Source: Devosia soli
GTDB lineage: Bacteria > Pseudomonadota > Alphaproteobacteria > Rhizobiales > Devosiaceae
Reading direction: 5' to 3'
NCBI RefSeq assembly: GCF_000970455.1
Contig: NZ_LAJG01000033.1
Coordinates: 1-64,000, forward strand
DNA: 64,000 bases
The notes below the pieces were generated by a model that worked only from the letters and a program-made list of their open reading frames with translations, was not told the origin of the DNA and did no database searches. A program made the position numbers and the translations under genes. Of the stretch, positions 9,795 to 18,317 are shown one piece after another. Position 1 is the first letter of the stretch. Each line of letters begins with the position of its first letter.

Positions 9795-10265
9795 GTCCGC
9801 TCCTTTGCTCAGGCGACACCACTCGACGCAAGCGGTTCGCACCCGGGCAAGGATCATTACGCATGAAAGATTAACGGGAGCAATTGCTCCCATTATTGTG
9901 AGCGCAAGGTGTGACCTGGGCGCAACGACTGCCCACAATGGCGTTATCCGCTTGGGCCTTCTGCCCGCAGGCGCACGCAATAATTTGCTGAAAGGGCAGT
10001 ATCTTAGTGGCCGGCCGATTGCTGTCGTGCAGTGCCTCGCCAGGCACCATCAGGACGGTCTGAGATCTGCTTCCGGCGGCCGCGACATAGCGGATGCCGG
10101 AAGCAAAACCGACTTTGCCGGCTAGGCTGCAGCACCGAGAACCCTGAAATTCTCCCATAGGCCGCGGCTGATCATTGGGCGGAAGCAACTGGGCCAAAAA
10201 GTCTGTTAGGCATGGTACAGCCGGACCGACTTGCATTATTCGTCCACGTCGATACACTGAACCAT
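9795..10265. other. 471-bp intergenic region without a supported gene
   Basis: Region between the divergent transpeptidase and arsR-type genes. Open frames here show no protein-like composition or recognisable domain. It holds the palindrome at 9876-9891 and a 9-bp inverted repeat GCTTCCGGC / GCCGGAAGC (10069-10077 and 10096-10104, 18-base loop) that could be an RNA hairpin. Promoters for both genes must lie here. Confidence 0.6.
9876..9891. promoter_or_regulatory. Perfect 16-bp palindrome upstream of the L,D-transpeptidase gene
   Basis: GGGAGCAATTGCTCCC is an exact palindrome 82 bases before the transpeptidase start. Its length and symmetry fit a dimeric repressor site. There is no T-run, so a terminator is unlikely. 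The binding factor is unknown. Confidence 0.35.
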
Positions 10266-10274
10266 ATGGTTCAG
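10257..10274. promoter_or_regulatory. Perfect 18-bp palindrome across the arsR-family start codon (candidate autoregulatory operator)
   Basis: CTGAACCAT|ATGGTTCAG is an exact 18-bp palindrome whose right half begins with the ATG of the regulator gene at 10266. Such a site, next to a winged-helix repressor gene, suggests autoregulation by blocking transcription start or initiation of translation. Confidence 0.6.
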
Positions 10275-10631
10275 TATTCTCAATCCGGCTATGATGCCTG
10301 CTTTGCTGCGCTTTCCGATGCGACACGGCGGGGCGTTCTTGAGCAATTGGCGTGTTCGGACGCCTCGGTCACCGAGCTGGCAGAGCGGTTCGAGATGACG
10401 CTCACGGCGATGAAGAAGCATGTCGATGTCCTCGTGCGGGCCGGGCTCGTAACGACGGAGAAGGTGGGGCGGGTGCGCACCTGCCGGCTTGGAGCCGGAC
10501 GGCTCGAAGACGAATTGGCGTGGATCGAGCGGTACCGGCAGCTCTGGGCTGCGCGGTTCGATGCGCTCGACGCGGTGATCGAAGACCTCAAGCAAAAGGA
10601 AAGTGCCGATGAGCGACGCAACGACGACTGA
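10266..10631 (+). CDS. ArsR family winged-helix transcriptional regulator
   Basis: 121 residues from the ATG at 10266. An alternative ATG at 10212 would add 18 non-homologous residues. The winged helix covers about residues 10-85: ALSDATRRGVLEQLA, then VTELAERFEMTLTAMKKHVDVLVRAGLV (recognition helix), then a wing with VGRVRTCRL. There is no ArsR metal-binding Cys cluster; this subgroup typically pairs with SRPBCC (AHSA1) proteins, as here. The start codon lies inside an 18-bp palindrome and lacks a clear ribosome site. The gene overlaps the downstream SRPBCC gene by 23 bases, indicating one operon. Confidence 0.88.
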   Translation: MVQYSQSGYDACFAALSDATRRGVLEQLACSDASVTELAERFEMTLTAMKKHVDVLVRAGLVTTEKVGRVRTCRLGAGRLEDELAWIERYRQLWAARFDALDAVIEDLKQKESADERRNDD

Positions 10632-11121
10632 AACGATCGCGACCAAGAGTGGCACCGTGACGAGCCGCAGTTCAGAACGCGAACTGCGGACCACGCGCGT
10701 GTTCGAGGCGCCCGCGCGGCTGGTCTTTCAGGCCTGGAGCACGACCGAGCTGCTGATGCGCTGGTGGGCGCCCAAGTCGTTCGGCATTACCTTTATTTCC
10801 TGCGAAGCCGACGTGCGCACCGGTGGCCATTATCGCTTCGTCTTCGGGCATCCCGCTTCCGATCAGCCGATGGCGTTTTTCGGAAAGTATCTCGAAGTGA
10901 TCCCCCCGACCAAGATCGTCTGGACCAATGAGGAGAGCGAAGAGGGCTCGGTGACGACGATGACGCTGACGGAAGAAGGCGGTCGGACGACGCTTGTCGT
11001 GTCCGATGTCTATCCGTCCAAAGCGGCGCTCGACGAGGCGATCGCTTCAGGCAGCACGGGGGCCTTCCCCGAACAATTCGAGGCGCTGGACGCGATCCTG
11101 GCGGAGCTGGCCGGCCGCTAG
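10609..11121 (+). CDS. SRPBCC (AHSA1/START-like) domain protein
   Basis: 170 residues from the ATG at 10609 (AAGGA 9 bases upstream). A GTG two codons earlier is possible. The AHSA1 fold is evident: RELRTTRVFEAPARLVFQAWSTTELLMRWWAPKSFG near residues 25-60, and GGHYRFVFGHP, VIPPTKIVWTNE and VTTMTLTEEGGRTTLVV further on. These proteins bind hydrophobic ligands; the ligand here cannot be read from sequence. The 23-base overlap with the ArsR-family gene shows co-expression, a pairing common in rhizobia. Confidence 0.9.
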   Translation: MSDATTTETIATKSGTVTSRSSERELRTTRVFEAPARLVFQAWSTTELLMRWWAPKSFGITFISCEADVRTGGHYRFVFGHPASDQPMAFFGKYLEVIPPTKIVWTNEESEEGSVTTMTLTEEGGRTTLVVSDVYPSKAALDEAIASGSTGAFPEQFEALDAILAELAGR

Positions 11122-11125
11122 CTCT

Positions 11126-12172
11126 TCAGGGCATCTGCACTGCATGGGCCGGGTCAAACTCGGCCTTGCCGAAGGTCGATTTGAGGTTGATCTCGGTCCA
11201 TTCATGGGGATAGCCCATGACAAGGGGCAGGGCGGCGGTCAGTTCGTCCCTTGCCTCATCGGGCAGATCGATGTCGCCGGCACCGAGATTTTCCTCGACC
11301 TGGGCCACGGTGCGGGCGCCGATGATGGCGGCGGTGATGCGCCGGTCGCCAAAGAGCCAGCTCAAGGCGACCTGGCTCGGCGTGTGGCCCAGGCGATCGG
11401 CGATTTCGGCCACCTTATCGATGAGCTTGAGGGCATCCTCGAACCAATAGCGCGGCATGGTGATGGCAGCCTGGATGCCAATGCGCGAGCGCGCGTCGGG
11501 GGCAGACTGATTGCGATACTTGCCGGAGAGAAGACCGGCGGCAAGGGGGCTCCAACAGATGATGCCGGCGCCGGCATCGGCCGCGGCGGGCAGGATTTCA
11601 CGCTCGATGTCACGGCGGATGAGATTGTATAGATGCTGGCCCGAGACCAGCCGCTCGTAACCCTTGGCATCGGCGAGGGTATTGGCCTTGGCGATCTGCC
11701 AGCCATAGAAATTGGAGCAGCCGATATAGCGCACTTTGCCCGAGCGCACGAGATCGTCGGCGGCGCGCAGGCTCTCTTCGAGCGGGGTAAAGGGATCGGG
11801 GCCGTGGAACTGATAAAGATCGATATGGTCGACACCGAGCCGTTTGAGGCTGCGATCGCAGGCATCGATGATGTGCTTTCGCGAGAGGCCGCGGGCCGTG
11901 ACGGCGGGATCGGTGGGGAACCAGCATTTGGAGGCAAGCACCAGCTGGTCCCGGTCAAAATCCTTGATGGCATGGCCGAGCATGCGTTCGGATTCGCCGG
12001 CGCTGTAGCCGTCCGCGGTATCGATGAAATTGCCGCCACCTTCGACAAAGCGCCGGACGATGGCGCTCGCGGTCTCCTGGTCGCACCCCCACTGGCTGTT
12101 GCCGAAGGTCATGGTGCCGAGGCAGAGGCGGGAAACGAGCAGGCCAGAGCGGCCGAGATAGCGATATTTCAT
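11126..12172 (-). CDS. Aldo/keto reductase
   Basis: 348 residues from the ATG at 12172 (GAGAGGG ribosome site); upstream in-frame sequence is antisense-type translation of the neighbouring gene. A TIM-barrel oxidoreductase with MKYRYLGRSGLLVSRLCLGTMTFG at the start, the catalytic region NFIDTADGYSAGESE (Asp, Tyr), the lysine in LVLASKC, and the active-site His in YQFHGPDP. NADPH-binding motifs follow near the C-terminus (IIGARTVAQVEENL). It is the last gene of a leftward operon with two enolase-superfamily enzymes, 20 bases apart, and probably reduces or oxidises a sugar aldehyde or ketone in that pathway. Confidence 0.92.
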   Translation of the reverse strand: MKYRYLGRSGLLVSRLCLGTMTFGNSQWGCDQETASAIVRRFVEGGGNFIDTADGYSAGESERMLGHAIKDFDRDQLVLASKCWFPTDPAVTARGLSRKHIIDACDRSLKRLGVDHIDLYQFHGPDPFTPLEESLRAADDLVRSGKVRYIGCSNFYGWQIAKANTLADAKGYERLVSGQHLYNLIRRDIEREILPAAADAGAGIICWSPLAAGLLSGKYRNQSAPDARSRIGIQAAITMPRYWFEDALKLIDKVAEIADRLGHTPSQVALSWLFGDRRITAAIIGARTVAQVEENLGAGDIDLPDEARDELTAALPLVMGYPHEWTEINLKSTFGKAEFDPAHAVQMP

Positions 12173-12192
12173 CCGTGATCCCTCTCGGCCCT

Positions 12193-13395
12193 TCAATCGA
12201 AGAAGCCGGCATCCTCTTCGAGCAGGTATTTTTTGGCGCCTTCGGCATCGATGTCGAGCCCGAGGCCAGGGGCTTCGAGCAGGTCGATGTGACTGTCCTT
12301 GACGATCTGGCCTTCGGGAAGGCCGATGACGATATCCTCCCACCATGGGTCGGAGGCGCTCGGATATTCGAAGGCGATGTAATTGGCGGGGAGGGTGGCG
12401 CAGACGTTGATCAAAGCGCCAAGGCCGAGGAGGCCATTTGCCGTGCCGTGCGGGGCCATCATGATCGAGTGCATATAGGCGTGTTCGGCGACCCATTTGA
12501 GTTCGGCAATGCCGCCGATATCGGCCGGATCGGGGCCGACGACGCGCACGGCCTGGGTTTCGATCAGCTCCTTGAAATTGTGGCGGAGGTAGATCTGTTC
12601 GCCGGTATGGATCGGCGTCGAGGTGGAGGTGGTCAATTCGCGATAGGCCTGCGGATTGACCCAGGGGACATAATCGCCGGTCAGCATGTCCTCGAGCCAC
12701 ATGAGGTCGTATTTTTCGACCGCGCGGGCGAAGCGGATGGCGTCGTTGAGGAACCAGCCGGGGCCGCAATCAAGAGCGAGCGAGACCTTGTCGCCCAGGA
12801 CTTCCTTCATGGCGGCGACGCAATCGAGCATGTGGTTGAAGCCGCGCTCGGAGATCTGCCCCTGATCCATGGCGCCGTGATAGCCGGCTTTGGTCTGGCG
12901 CGGGCCGTAATGGAAGTCTTCGATGCTGTCCTTCATGTTGGAGTGGAAGGAAATGCCCTGCTTGACCATAAAGAACTTTTCGGGCCGCTCCATCATCCAC
13001 TTGACGTCGGCGGCGTAATCTTCGGGCCGGTCGCCGGTGCGCTTCTGGCGGATCGAGCCGTTGTAGACGCGGACCTTGTCGCGGACCTTGCCGCCGAGGA
13101 GCTTATAGACCGGGACATTGGCGGCCTTGCCCGCGATGTCCCAGAGCGCATGCTCGATGGCGCTGACGGCAGCGCCATAGGGCTTGAACGAGCCGCGCTG
13201 GCGGATTTTGAGCATGCAGCGCTCGACATCGGTCGGGTCTTCGCCGATCAGCGCATCGCGGAAGTGCAGCACCCAGGGCTTTAGGTAGGTCTTGGTGAAT
13301 TCGACTTCGCCAAGGCCATAAAGGCCCTCGTCGGTGACGATGCGGACGATGGGGTGGCGGCCGATGACGGCGCAGCGGAGGTCGGTGATCTTCAT
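12193..13395 (-). CDS. Enolase-superfamily (mandelate racemase/muconate lactonizing type) dehydratase
   Basis: 400 residues from the ATG at 13395 (GGAG 8 bases upstream). A capping domain (residues 1-110) contains SAIEHALWDIAGKAANVPVYKLLGG. The barrel carries the superfamily metal ligands Asp209 (LALDCGP), Glu235 (WLEDM) and Glu266 (HTGEQIY), and the general base His316 in MAPHGTANG. These enzymes abstract the proton alpha to a carboxylate, usually dehydrating acid sugars. The APHG motif recalls the mannonate/galactonate dehydratase groups, but the substrate cannot be fixed. The gene lies 4 bases after the second enolase-superfamily gene and 20 before the aldo/keto reductase. Confidence 0.9.
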   Translation of the reverse strand: MKITDLRCAVIGRHPIVRIVTDEGLYGLGEVEFTKTYLKPWVLHFRDALIGEDPTDVERCMLKIRQRGSFKPYGAAVSAIEHALWDIAGKAANVPVYKLLGGKVRDKVRVYNGSIRQKRTGDRPEDYAADVKWMMERPEKFFMVKQGISFHSNMKDSIEDFHYGPRQTKAGYHGAMDQGQISERGFNHMLDCVAAMKEVLGDKVSLALDCGPGWFLNDAIRFARAVEKYDLMWLEDMLTGDYVPWVNPQAYRELTTSTSTPIHTGEQIYLRHNFKELIETQAVRVVGPDPADIGGIAELKWVAEHAYMHSIMMAPHGTANGLLGLGALINVCATLPANYIAFEYPSASDPWWEDIVIGLPEGQIVKDSHIDLLEAPGLGLDIDAEGAKKYLLEEDAGFFD

Positions 13396-13399
13396 ATGA

Positions 13400-14761
13400 T
13401 TAGCTCCACGTCCGATCCCAGCTATATTCCTGGTCCCAATGATCCGTCGGCTGCCAGATGCCGGTAACGCCGGGTTGCAGGTGTTGGCTGATGACCTCGT
13501 CGACGACGTCGTCGATGCCGAGGCCGGGCTTGTCGGGCACGGTGATGAAACCATCCTGGACGAGGGGTTTGGGCAGGCCGGTGACGATGTCGTCCCACCA
13601 GTCGACTTCGACGGAGTGATATTCGAGCGCCATGAAATTCTCGGTGGCGATCGCGACATGCGCCGCGGCCATGGCGGCGATGGGGCTTTCGGCCATGTGG
13701 ATGGCCATGGCGACCCCATGATCCTGCGCCATGTCCCCGATCTTCTTGGTTTCGAGAATGCCGCCGGATGTCAGGAGGTCTGGGTGAATGACGGAAATGC
13801 CGGCTTTGAGGAGTGGCTCGAAGCCCTCCTTGAGGTAGATGTCTTCACCCGTGCAGATGGGGACGGTGGTCGCTTCCTGGAGCTGGCGATATTGCTCGGT
13901 ATATTGCCAGGGGATGACGTCTTCGAGCCAGGCGGGGACGTATTTCTCGATGCGGCGGGCGAGGCGGATGCCGTTTTGTAGAGAGATATGGCCGACGTGA
14001 TCGATGGCGAGGGGGACCTCGTAGCCGATGACCTCGCGCACCTCGTGGATATATTGCTCGAGAAGATCGATGCCCTTGTCGGTGAAATGCAGGCCACTGA
14101 AGGGGTGACGGACATTGTGCGTATCATAGACCGCATTGCGGGCACGGCGCGCCTCCATCGAGGTGACGGGGCCGCGGTCGGGATGGACGCGATAGGCTTC
14201 GAGCGAGCCGGCAGGCGAGACGACGGCGCCGGGGATATCGGCGATCTGCATGAGGCCCAGGTCCATCTTGAGGAAGGTGAAACCCAGATCCATGCGCGCC
14301 TTGAGGCGCTTGCCGGTTTCGGTGCCGCTCGGCTTATCGGCGTCGGTGTCGCAATAGCAGCGCACCTTGTCGCGGAACTTGCCGCCCAGCATCTGGTAGA
14401 TCGGCACGCCATAGGCCTTTCCGGCGAGATCCCAAAGCGCGATTTCAATGGCGGAAACACCGCCGCCCTGGCGGCCATGGCCGCCGAACTGCTTGATGCG
14501 GCGGAAGAGGCGATCGATGTCGAGCGGGTTTTCGCCGAGGAGCCGGCTCTTGAGCATCAGTGCATAGGTGGCGCTGGCGCCATCGCGCACTTCGCCGAGG
14601 CCGACAATGCCCTGATTGGTATAGATCTTGAGAAGTGCGGAGGTGAAGGGTGCGCCGACGATTTCGGCAACCCGAAGGTCGGTGATGCGCAATTCGCTCG
14701 GCGCGGAAGACCGCCGCACATTGGTCTCGATACGCTCGCCGGCGGTCAAATCCATGGTCAT
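13400..14761 (-). CDS. Enolase-superfamily (mandelate racemase/muconate lactonizing type) protein, enlarged
   Basis: 453 residues, longer than the usual 370-400 because of an N-terminal extension and an insertion near residues 175-235. The capping region has [26 protein letters not shown]. Active-site candidates are Lys165 (FLKMD), Asp254 (LAIDHVGH), Glu280 (WLEDVIP), Glu306 (CTGEDIY) and His355 (AIHMAESP). It is the first gene of the leftward operon and faces the GntR-family gene with a 49-base gap. Probably an acid-sugar dehydratase or epimerase. Together with its neighbour it forms a pair of distinct family members, perhaps for two stereoisomers or successive steps. Confidence 0.88.
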   Translation of the reverse strand: MTMDLTAGERIETNVRRSSAPSELRITDLRVAEIVGAPFTSALLKIYTNQGIVGLGEVRDGASATYALMLKSRLLGENPLDIDRLFRRIKQFGGHGRQGGGVSAIEIALWDLAGKAYGVPIYQMLGGKFRDKVRCYCDTDADKPSGTETGKRLKARMDLGFTFLKMDLGLMQIADIPGAVVSPAGSLEAYRVHPDRGPVTSMEARRARNAVYDTHNVRHPFSGLHFTDKGIDLLEQYIHEVREVIGYEVPLAIDHVGHISLQNGIRLARRIEKYVPAWLEDVIPWQYTEQYRQLQEATTVPICTGEDIYLKEGFEPLLKAGISVIHPDLLTSGGILETKKIGDMAQDHGVAMAIHMAESPIAAMAAAHVAIATENFMALEYHSVEVDWWDDIVTGLPKPLVQDGFITVPDKPGLGIDDVVDEVISQHLQPGVTGIWQPTDHWDQEYSWDRTWS

Positions 14762-14810
14762 TAAGATCCCTCCCTAATTATGCTTTCACCGCGTCAGCGG
14801 TGCGGATGTT

Positions 14811-15515
14811 CTATCCGGCGCTCCTCCGCGCCAGATTGCGTTTGGCGACGCCCATCTGTTCGATGATGTGACGCCCCGATCCCTCGACGTGACGAGCGAC
14901 CACGGCCGCGGCGCCTTCGGCATCCTGCGCCTTGATCCGGGCAATGAGCTCGCGATGCTCGCTGAGAACCGCTACGCGACGGCTCAGCGACGTCGGGAAG
15001 CGCCTACTGATGGCGCGCAGAATTTCGCGATGCTTCCACCAGAGGTCGGCGGCGTGCCGGTTGTAGTGGCGATCGTAAATGAGCTGATGGAACTTCGTGT
15101 CGAGCCTGGCATGCAGTTTCGGATCGGCAAAGTTGAGGGCCTCGATCTCGGCCTGGGCGGCTTCGAGTTCGGCAATGTCGGCATCGCTGACGATCGAGAC
15201 GAACCATCGCGTCAGCGCCGGCTCGATGAGCATTTCGATCTCGATGATGTCGCGCACGAAGTCTTCGTCGATGGCCACGACGCGGGCGCCGCGATTGGCC
15301 TCCATCACCACAAAGCCTTCGCCGCGCAATTGCTGCAGGGCCTCGCGCACGGGATTGGTCGAGGTGCGATAGGTGGCGGCGAGATCGGCGACCTTGAGGC
15401 GCGCATTGGGCTCCAGCCGTCCCGAAATGATGTCCTCGCGGATCAGTTCGTAGATAGTGCTTGGCTGGTCATTGGCCGTTTGAGCCAGGTCAGGATTAGC
15501 GCTGCTCTCGTTCAT
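14811..15515 (-). CDS. GntR family transcriptional regulator (FadR/FCD subfamily)
   Basis: 234 residues. An N-terminal winged helix (about 18-85: TIYELIREDIISGRLEPNARLKVADLA, then TSTNPVREALQQLRGEGFV) is followed by an all-helical FCD ligand domain with metal/ligand-type residues (FHQLIYDRHYNRHAADLW; EHRELIARI; ARHVEG). FCD regulators of this type usually sense the organic or sugar acid whose catabolic genes they flank. It is placed between the leftward dehydratase/reductase genes (same strand, 49 bases) and the divergent sugar ABC operon, so it is the likely repressor of the whole locus. Confidence 0.92.
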   Translation of the reverse strand: MNESSANPDLAQTANDQPSTIYELIREDIISGRLEPNARLKVADLAATYRTSTNPVREALQQLRGEGFVVMEANRGARVVAIDEDFVRDIIEIEMLIEPALTRWFVSIVSDADIAELEAAQAEIEALNFADPKLHARLDTKFHQLIYDRHYNRHAADLWWKHREILRAISRRFPTSLSRRVAVLSEHRELIARIKAQDAEGAAAVVARHVEGSGRHIIEQMGVAKRNLARRSAG

Positions 15516-15599
15516 AGCGCCTGTCTTATGCGCCTTTCACGGCGCCGCCAAGCTTGTTCGCACGTATAAATCACAAAATAATGTACGATCTTCTCGCGC

Positions 15600-15627
15600 T
15601 TGACACACAAGTGTGGGTCTGTAACGT
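15600..15627 (+). promoter_or_regulatory. Candidate sigma-70 promoter of the sugar ABC operon
   Basis: TTGACA (15600-15605), a 16-base spacer, then TAACGT (15622-15627) lies about 140 bases before the binding-protein gene. The spacer contains ACACAAGTGT, a short near-palindrome that a GntR-family dimer could occupy. The -35 is perfect and the -10 weak, as expected of a regulated promoter. Confidence 0.5.
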
Positions 15628-15769
15628 TCCCGGTGGGTGACATGGGCAAAAGCCCAGCCCCGGAGCAGGCGCCACCTGATCGTCTGCAAAGAGGAGGCGC
15701 AGCGCACGCTGCGTGGAAAGCCAGGTCAGACCGAGGGGGTCGAGCGGCTTTCCTTGAGGAGGACTATCG

Positions 15770-17281
15770 ATGACCAATATGCAGGGCCGCGCTCAGCGGC
15801 CGGGCTCGCTGACTCGTCGGCAGGCCGTCGCCTACGCCGTTGCGGCTCTGGCGACCGCGTCCCTGATGTCGACGACCGCTTTTGCCCAGACTGTGGATCT
15901 CAGCCAATGGTCGCCCGAATATGTGAGGTCGATCGCCGGCACCAAGCAATTCGACGCAACCAAGGATTGCGGCGCCGTCGTTCCAAACGATTATGCCGGC
16001 CGCGTCAGCTATTGGTATACCGGGCCCTTCGAGGCCGATCCGCAGATCGCGCATGAACAGGACAAGGCTTTCTGGGAAGCGTTCAAGGCCGCCTATCCCA
16101 ATATCGAAACCGACGTCCAGTCGATCACCTATAACGAATTGCTCGACAAGTTCCGTACGGCACTGCTCGGCAATGCGGCCCCGATGGTCATCCGCCTCCA
16201 GATCCTGGGTGGCGTCGAATTTGCCGCAAAGGGTTATCTGCAGCCACTCACGCCCGAAGACGTCGGCTATACCGCGGCCGATTTCTGGCCCGGTGCGCTC
16301 AAGTCGGTGACCTATGAGGGCACCACCTATGGCCTGCCGACCAATAACGAGACCATGGCGCTGATCTGGAACGCCAAAATTTTCAAGGATGCCGGGCTCG
16401 ATCCGGAAAATCCGCCAGCTACCTGGGATGACGTGGTGGCCTATTCCAAGACCATCCACGATAAGCTTGGGATCGCCGGCTACGGGCTCGTCGCCAAGCA
16501 GAATGCCGGCAATACGCCATTCCGCTTCATGCCGCAGCTCTGGGCCTATGGTGGCGGGGCGCTCGACGAAGCCTCACCCAACCCGACCTATACCAAGGTC
16601 GAAATCAACAATGACGGCTCCAAGGCAGCGCTCCAGGCTGCCTATCAGATGTACGTTGTCGACAAATCCGTCCCGGTCTCGGCCCTGACCAATACCCAGG
16701 CTGAAAACCAGGCTCCGTTCATTGCCGGACAGCTGGGCATGATGATCGCCCATCCGGCCGAATATGCCAAAATGGTCGACCTCGCCTCCAAGGCTACAGG
16801 CGCGGACAAGGCCGTTGCCGACGATGTCGTCGCCAATATGCGTTATGGCCTCATACCGACAGGCCCGGACGGCAAGCGCGCCGTGGTGTTCGGCGGCTCC
16901 AACATCCATGTGGTCAAGCCCGAATTCGTCGAGGGTGGACAATCTGACGAACAGGCGGTCAAGGCGTTGATCTGCTTCTGGAATAGCCCGGAATGGTCGA
17001 CCAAGCTCGCCTGGGTCGGTTCCAATCCCGGCAATATCAACGGCTTCCTGACCGATGCCATGAAGGAACGCCTTGATACGATCAAGTTCCTCGATGTGAC
17101 CACGTCCATGCTGCCCAACGGCATTCCGTTCCCGGTGATCCCGCAGGCGCCTGAGATCATGAACATCATCGTTCCTGACATGCTGCAGAATGCCTTGACG
17201 GAAAACATGACGGTCGATGAGGCGGCCAACGATGCAGCCACCAAGATCGAAGCGATCATCGGCAGCGGCGGCGGCCTCTGA
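15770..17281 (+). CDS. Extracellular solute-binding protein family 1 (sugar ABC importer)
   Basis: 503 residues with an AGGAGG ribosome site. The N-terminus has a twin-arginine-like signal (SLTRRQAV at 13-20, hydrophobic core, AFA|Q near residue 39). The mature chain is a two-lobed family 1 binding protein: DKAFWEAFKAAYPNIETDVQ, then GLPTNNETMALIWNAKIFKDAGLDPENPPATWDD, which is typical. It captures a sugar or oligosaccharide in the periplasm for the permeases that follow. A strong hairpin at 17299-17322 separates it from the permease genes. The ligand is unknown; neighbouring acid-sugar dehydratases suggest a sugar acid or a glycoside yielding one. Confidence 0.93.
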   Translation: MTNMQGRAQRPGSLTRRQAVAYAVAALATASLMSTTAFAQTVDLSQWSPEYVRSIAGTKQFDATKDCGAVVPNDYAGRVSYWYTGPFEADPQIAHEQDKAFWEAFKAAYPNIETDVQSITYNELLDKFRTALLGNAAPMVIRLQILGGVEFAAKGYLQPLTPEDVGYTAADFWPGALKSVTYEGTTYGLPTNNETMALIWNAKIFKDAGLDPENPPATWDDVVAYSKTIHDKLGIAGYGLVAKQNAGNTPFRFMPQLWAYGGGALDEASPNPTYTKVEINNDGSKAALQAAYQMYVVDKSVPVSALTNTQAENQAPFIAGQLGMMIAHPAEYAKMVDLASKATGADKAVADDVVANMRYGLIPTGPDGKRAVVFGGSNIHVVKPEFVEGGQSDEQAVKALICFWNSPEWSTKLAWVGSNPGNINGFLTDAMKERLDTIKFLDVTTSMLPNGIPFPVIPQAPEIMNIIVPDMLQNALTENMTVDEAANDAATKIEAIIGSGGGL

Positions 17282-17298
17282 CCCCTAGCGACTCCGAG

Positions 17299-17322
17299 GA
17301 TCGGCAGCCTTCGCTGCCGGTC
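17299..17322 (+). other. mRNA hairpin between binding-protein and permease genes
   Basis: GATCGGCAGC-CTTC-GCTGCCGGTC forms a 10-bp stem with one wobble pair and a tetraloop, 18 bases after the binding-protein stop. No T-run follows. Such hairpins usually protect the upstream message and let the binding protein be made in excess over the permeases. Confidence 0.6.
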
Positions 17323-17351
17323 CGCGATGCCCACGAAAAAAGGGTTGTCTA

Positions 17352-18317
17352 GTGAGCAGTGTTGAGAAGCAGGCCATCTTTCGCGACGTGCCTGGATTTG
17401 TGCCCAAGAGGCCCAGTTTCGGCCAGAAGATCTGGAGAAGCCGCGCTGACTATCTCTATGTCGCGCCCGCTATTCTGGTCATGCTCGTCGTGATCGCCTA
17501 CCCGATCTATTACACCATCGAGCTGAGCTTTTTTAACACACCGGCCAGCCTGTCACTGGCCGACAAGCAGTTCAACGGGATCGACAACTACGTCACCATT
17601 CTGACAAGCCCCGTCTTCTGGAAGGTGACGTGGCAGACCATTGTCTGGACAGTGTTGTCCACCTTCTTCGCATTTTTGCTCGGCCTTGGCGCCGCGCTCG
17701 CCCTCCATCGCGAATTCGTTGGCCGTGCATTGTTGCGTGGGCTTTTGCTGATCCCCTGGGTCATCAGCGCGGTGGCCGCCTCCTATGTGTGGAAGTGGCT
17801 TTATCACTCCGATTTCGGCGCCATCGGCGCGGCGCTGGTGCAACTCGGGATCACCGACAGGCCCATCAATTTCATCGATAATTCGACCAGCGCACTTTAT
17901 TCGCTGATCGTGGTCAATGTCTGGAAGGAATTCTCCTTCGCCATGATCATGCTGATGGCCGGGCTGCAAACAGTGCCTGATAGCCTGTTGCGCGCCGCCC
18001 AGGTCGATGGCGCCAATCCCTGGCAACGTTTCTGGCACGTGACCTTCCCCCACCTTTCGGGTGTGTCGACGGTCACGATCCTTCTGCTCGTCGTGCAGAA
18101 CTTCAATTCGTTCATCATCCCCTTCATCATGACCGGGGGCGGCCCCGTGGGATCGACGCAGATCTGGATCACCCACATCTATGAACTCGCTTTCCTGCGG
18201 CAGCGCTGGGGCGTCGGCGCGGCCTACGCCGTCCTCCTTTTCATCATCATGATGACGCTCGGCTACTTCTATGTCCGCGCGCTGACCCGCGGCGATGAAT
18301 CGAGGGCCGGCGCATGA
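17352..18317 (+). CDS. Sugar ABC transporter permease (MalF type)
   Basis: 321 residues, GTG start. Six predicted spans (first at YLYVAPAILVMLVVIAYPIYY, residues about 35-55). The ABC permease EAA loop is seen as LLRAAQVDGANPWQRFWHVTFPHL near residue 215, where the ATPase docks. It forms the inner-membrane channel together with the next gene, which overlaps by 4 bases (ATGA). Part of the five-gene rightward operon. Confidence 0.93.
   Translation: MSSVEKQAIFRDVPGFVPKRPSFGQKIWRSRADYLYVAPAILVMLVVIAYPIYYTIELSFFNTPASLSLADKQFNGIDNYVTILTSPVFWKVTWQTIVWTVLSTFFAFLLGLGAALALHREFVGRALLRGLLLIPWVISAVAASYVWKWLYHSDFGAIGAALVQLGITDRPINFIDNSTSALYSLIVVNVWKEFSFAMIMLMAGLQTVPDSLLRAAQVDGANPWQRFWHVTFPHLSGVSTVTILLLVVQNFNSFIIPFIMTGGGPVGSTQIWITHIYELAFLRQRWGVGAAYAVLLFIIMMTLGYFYVRALTRGDESRAGA

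Noticed and set aside
9795..9980. 62-residue extension of the L,D-transpeptidase
   Set aside because: It would bury the signal peptide; the ATG at 9794 has a strong ribosome site.
12173..12769. Long N-terminal extension of the aldo/keto reductase frame
   Set aside because: The added 199 residues are Arg-rich translation through the neighbouring dehydratase gene; the true ATG at 12172 has a good ribosome site.
13396..13719. N-terminal extension of the 400-residue dehydratase frame
   Set aside because: Ser/Pro-rich out-of-frame reading of the upstream gene; the start at 13395 has a GGAG site and begins the domain.
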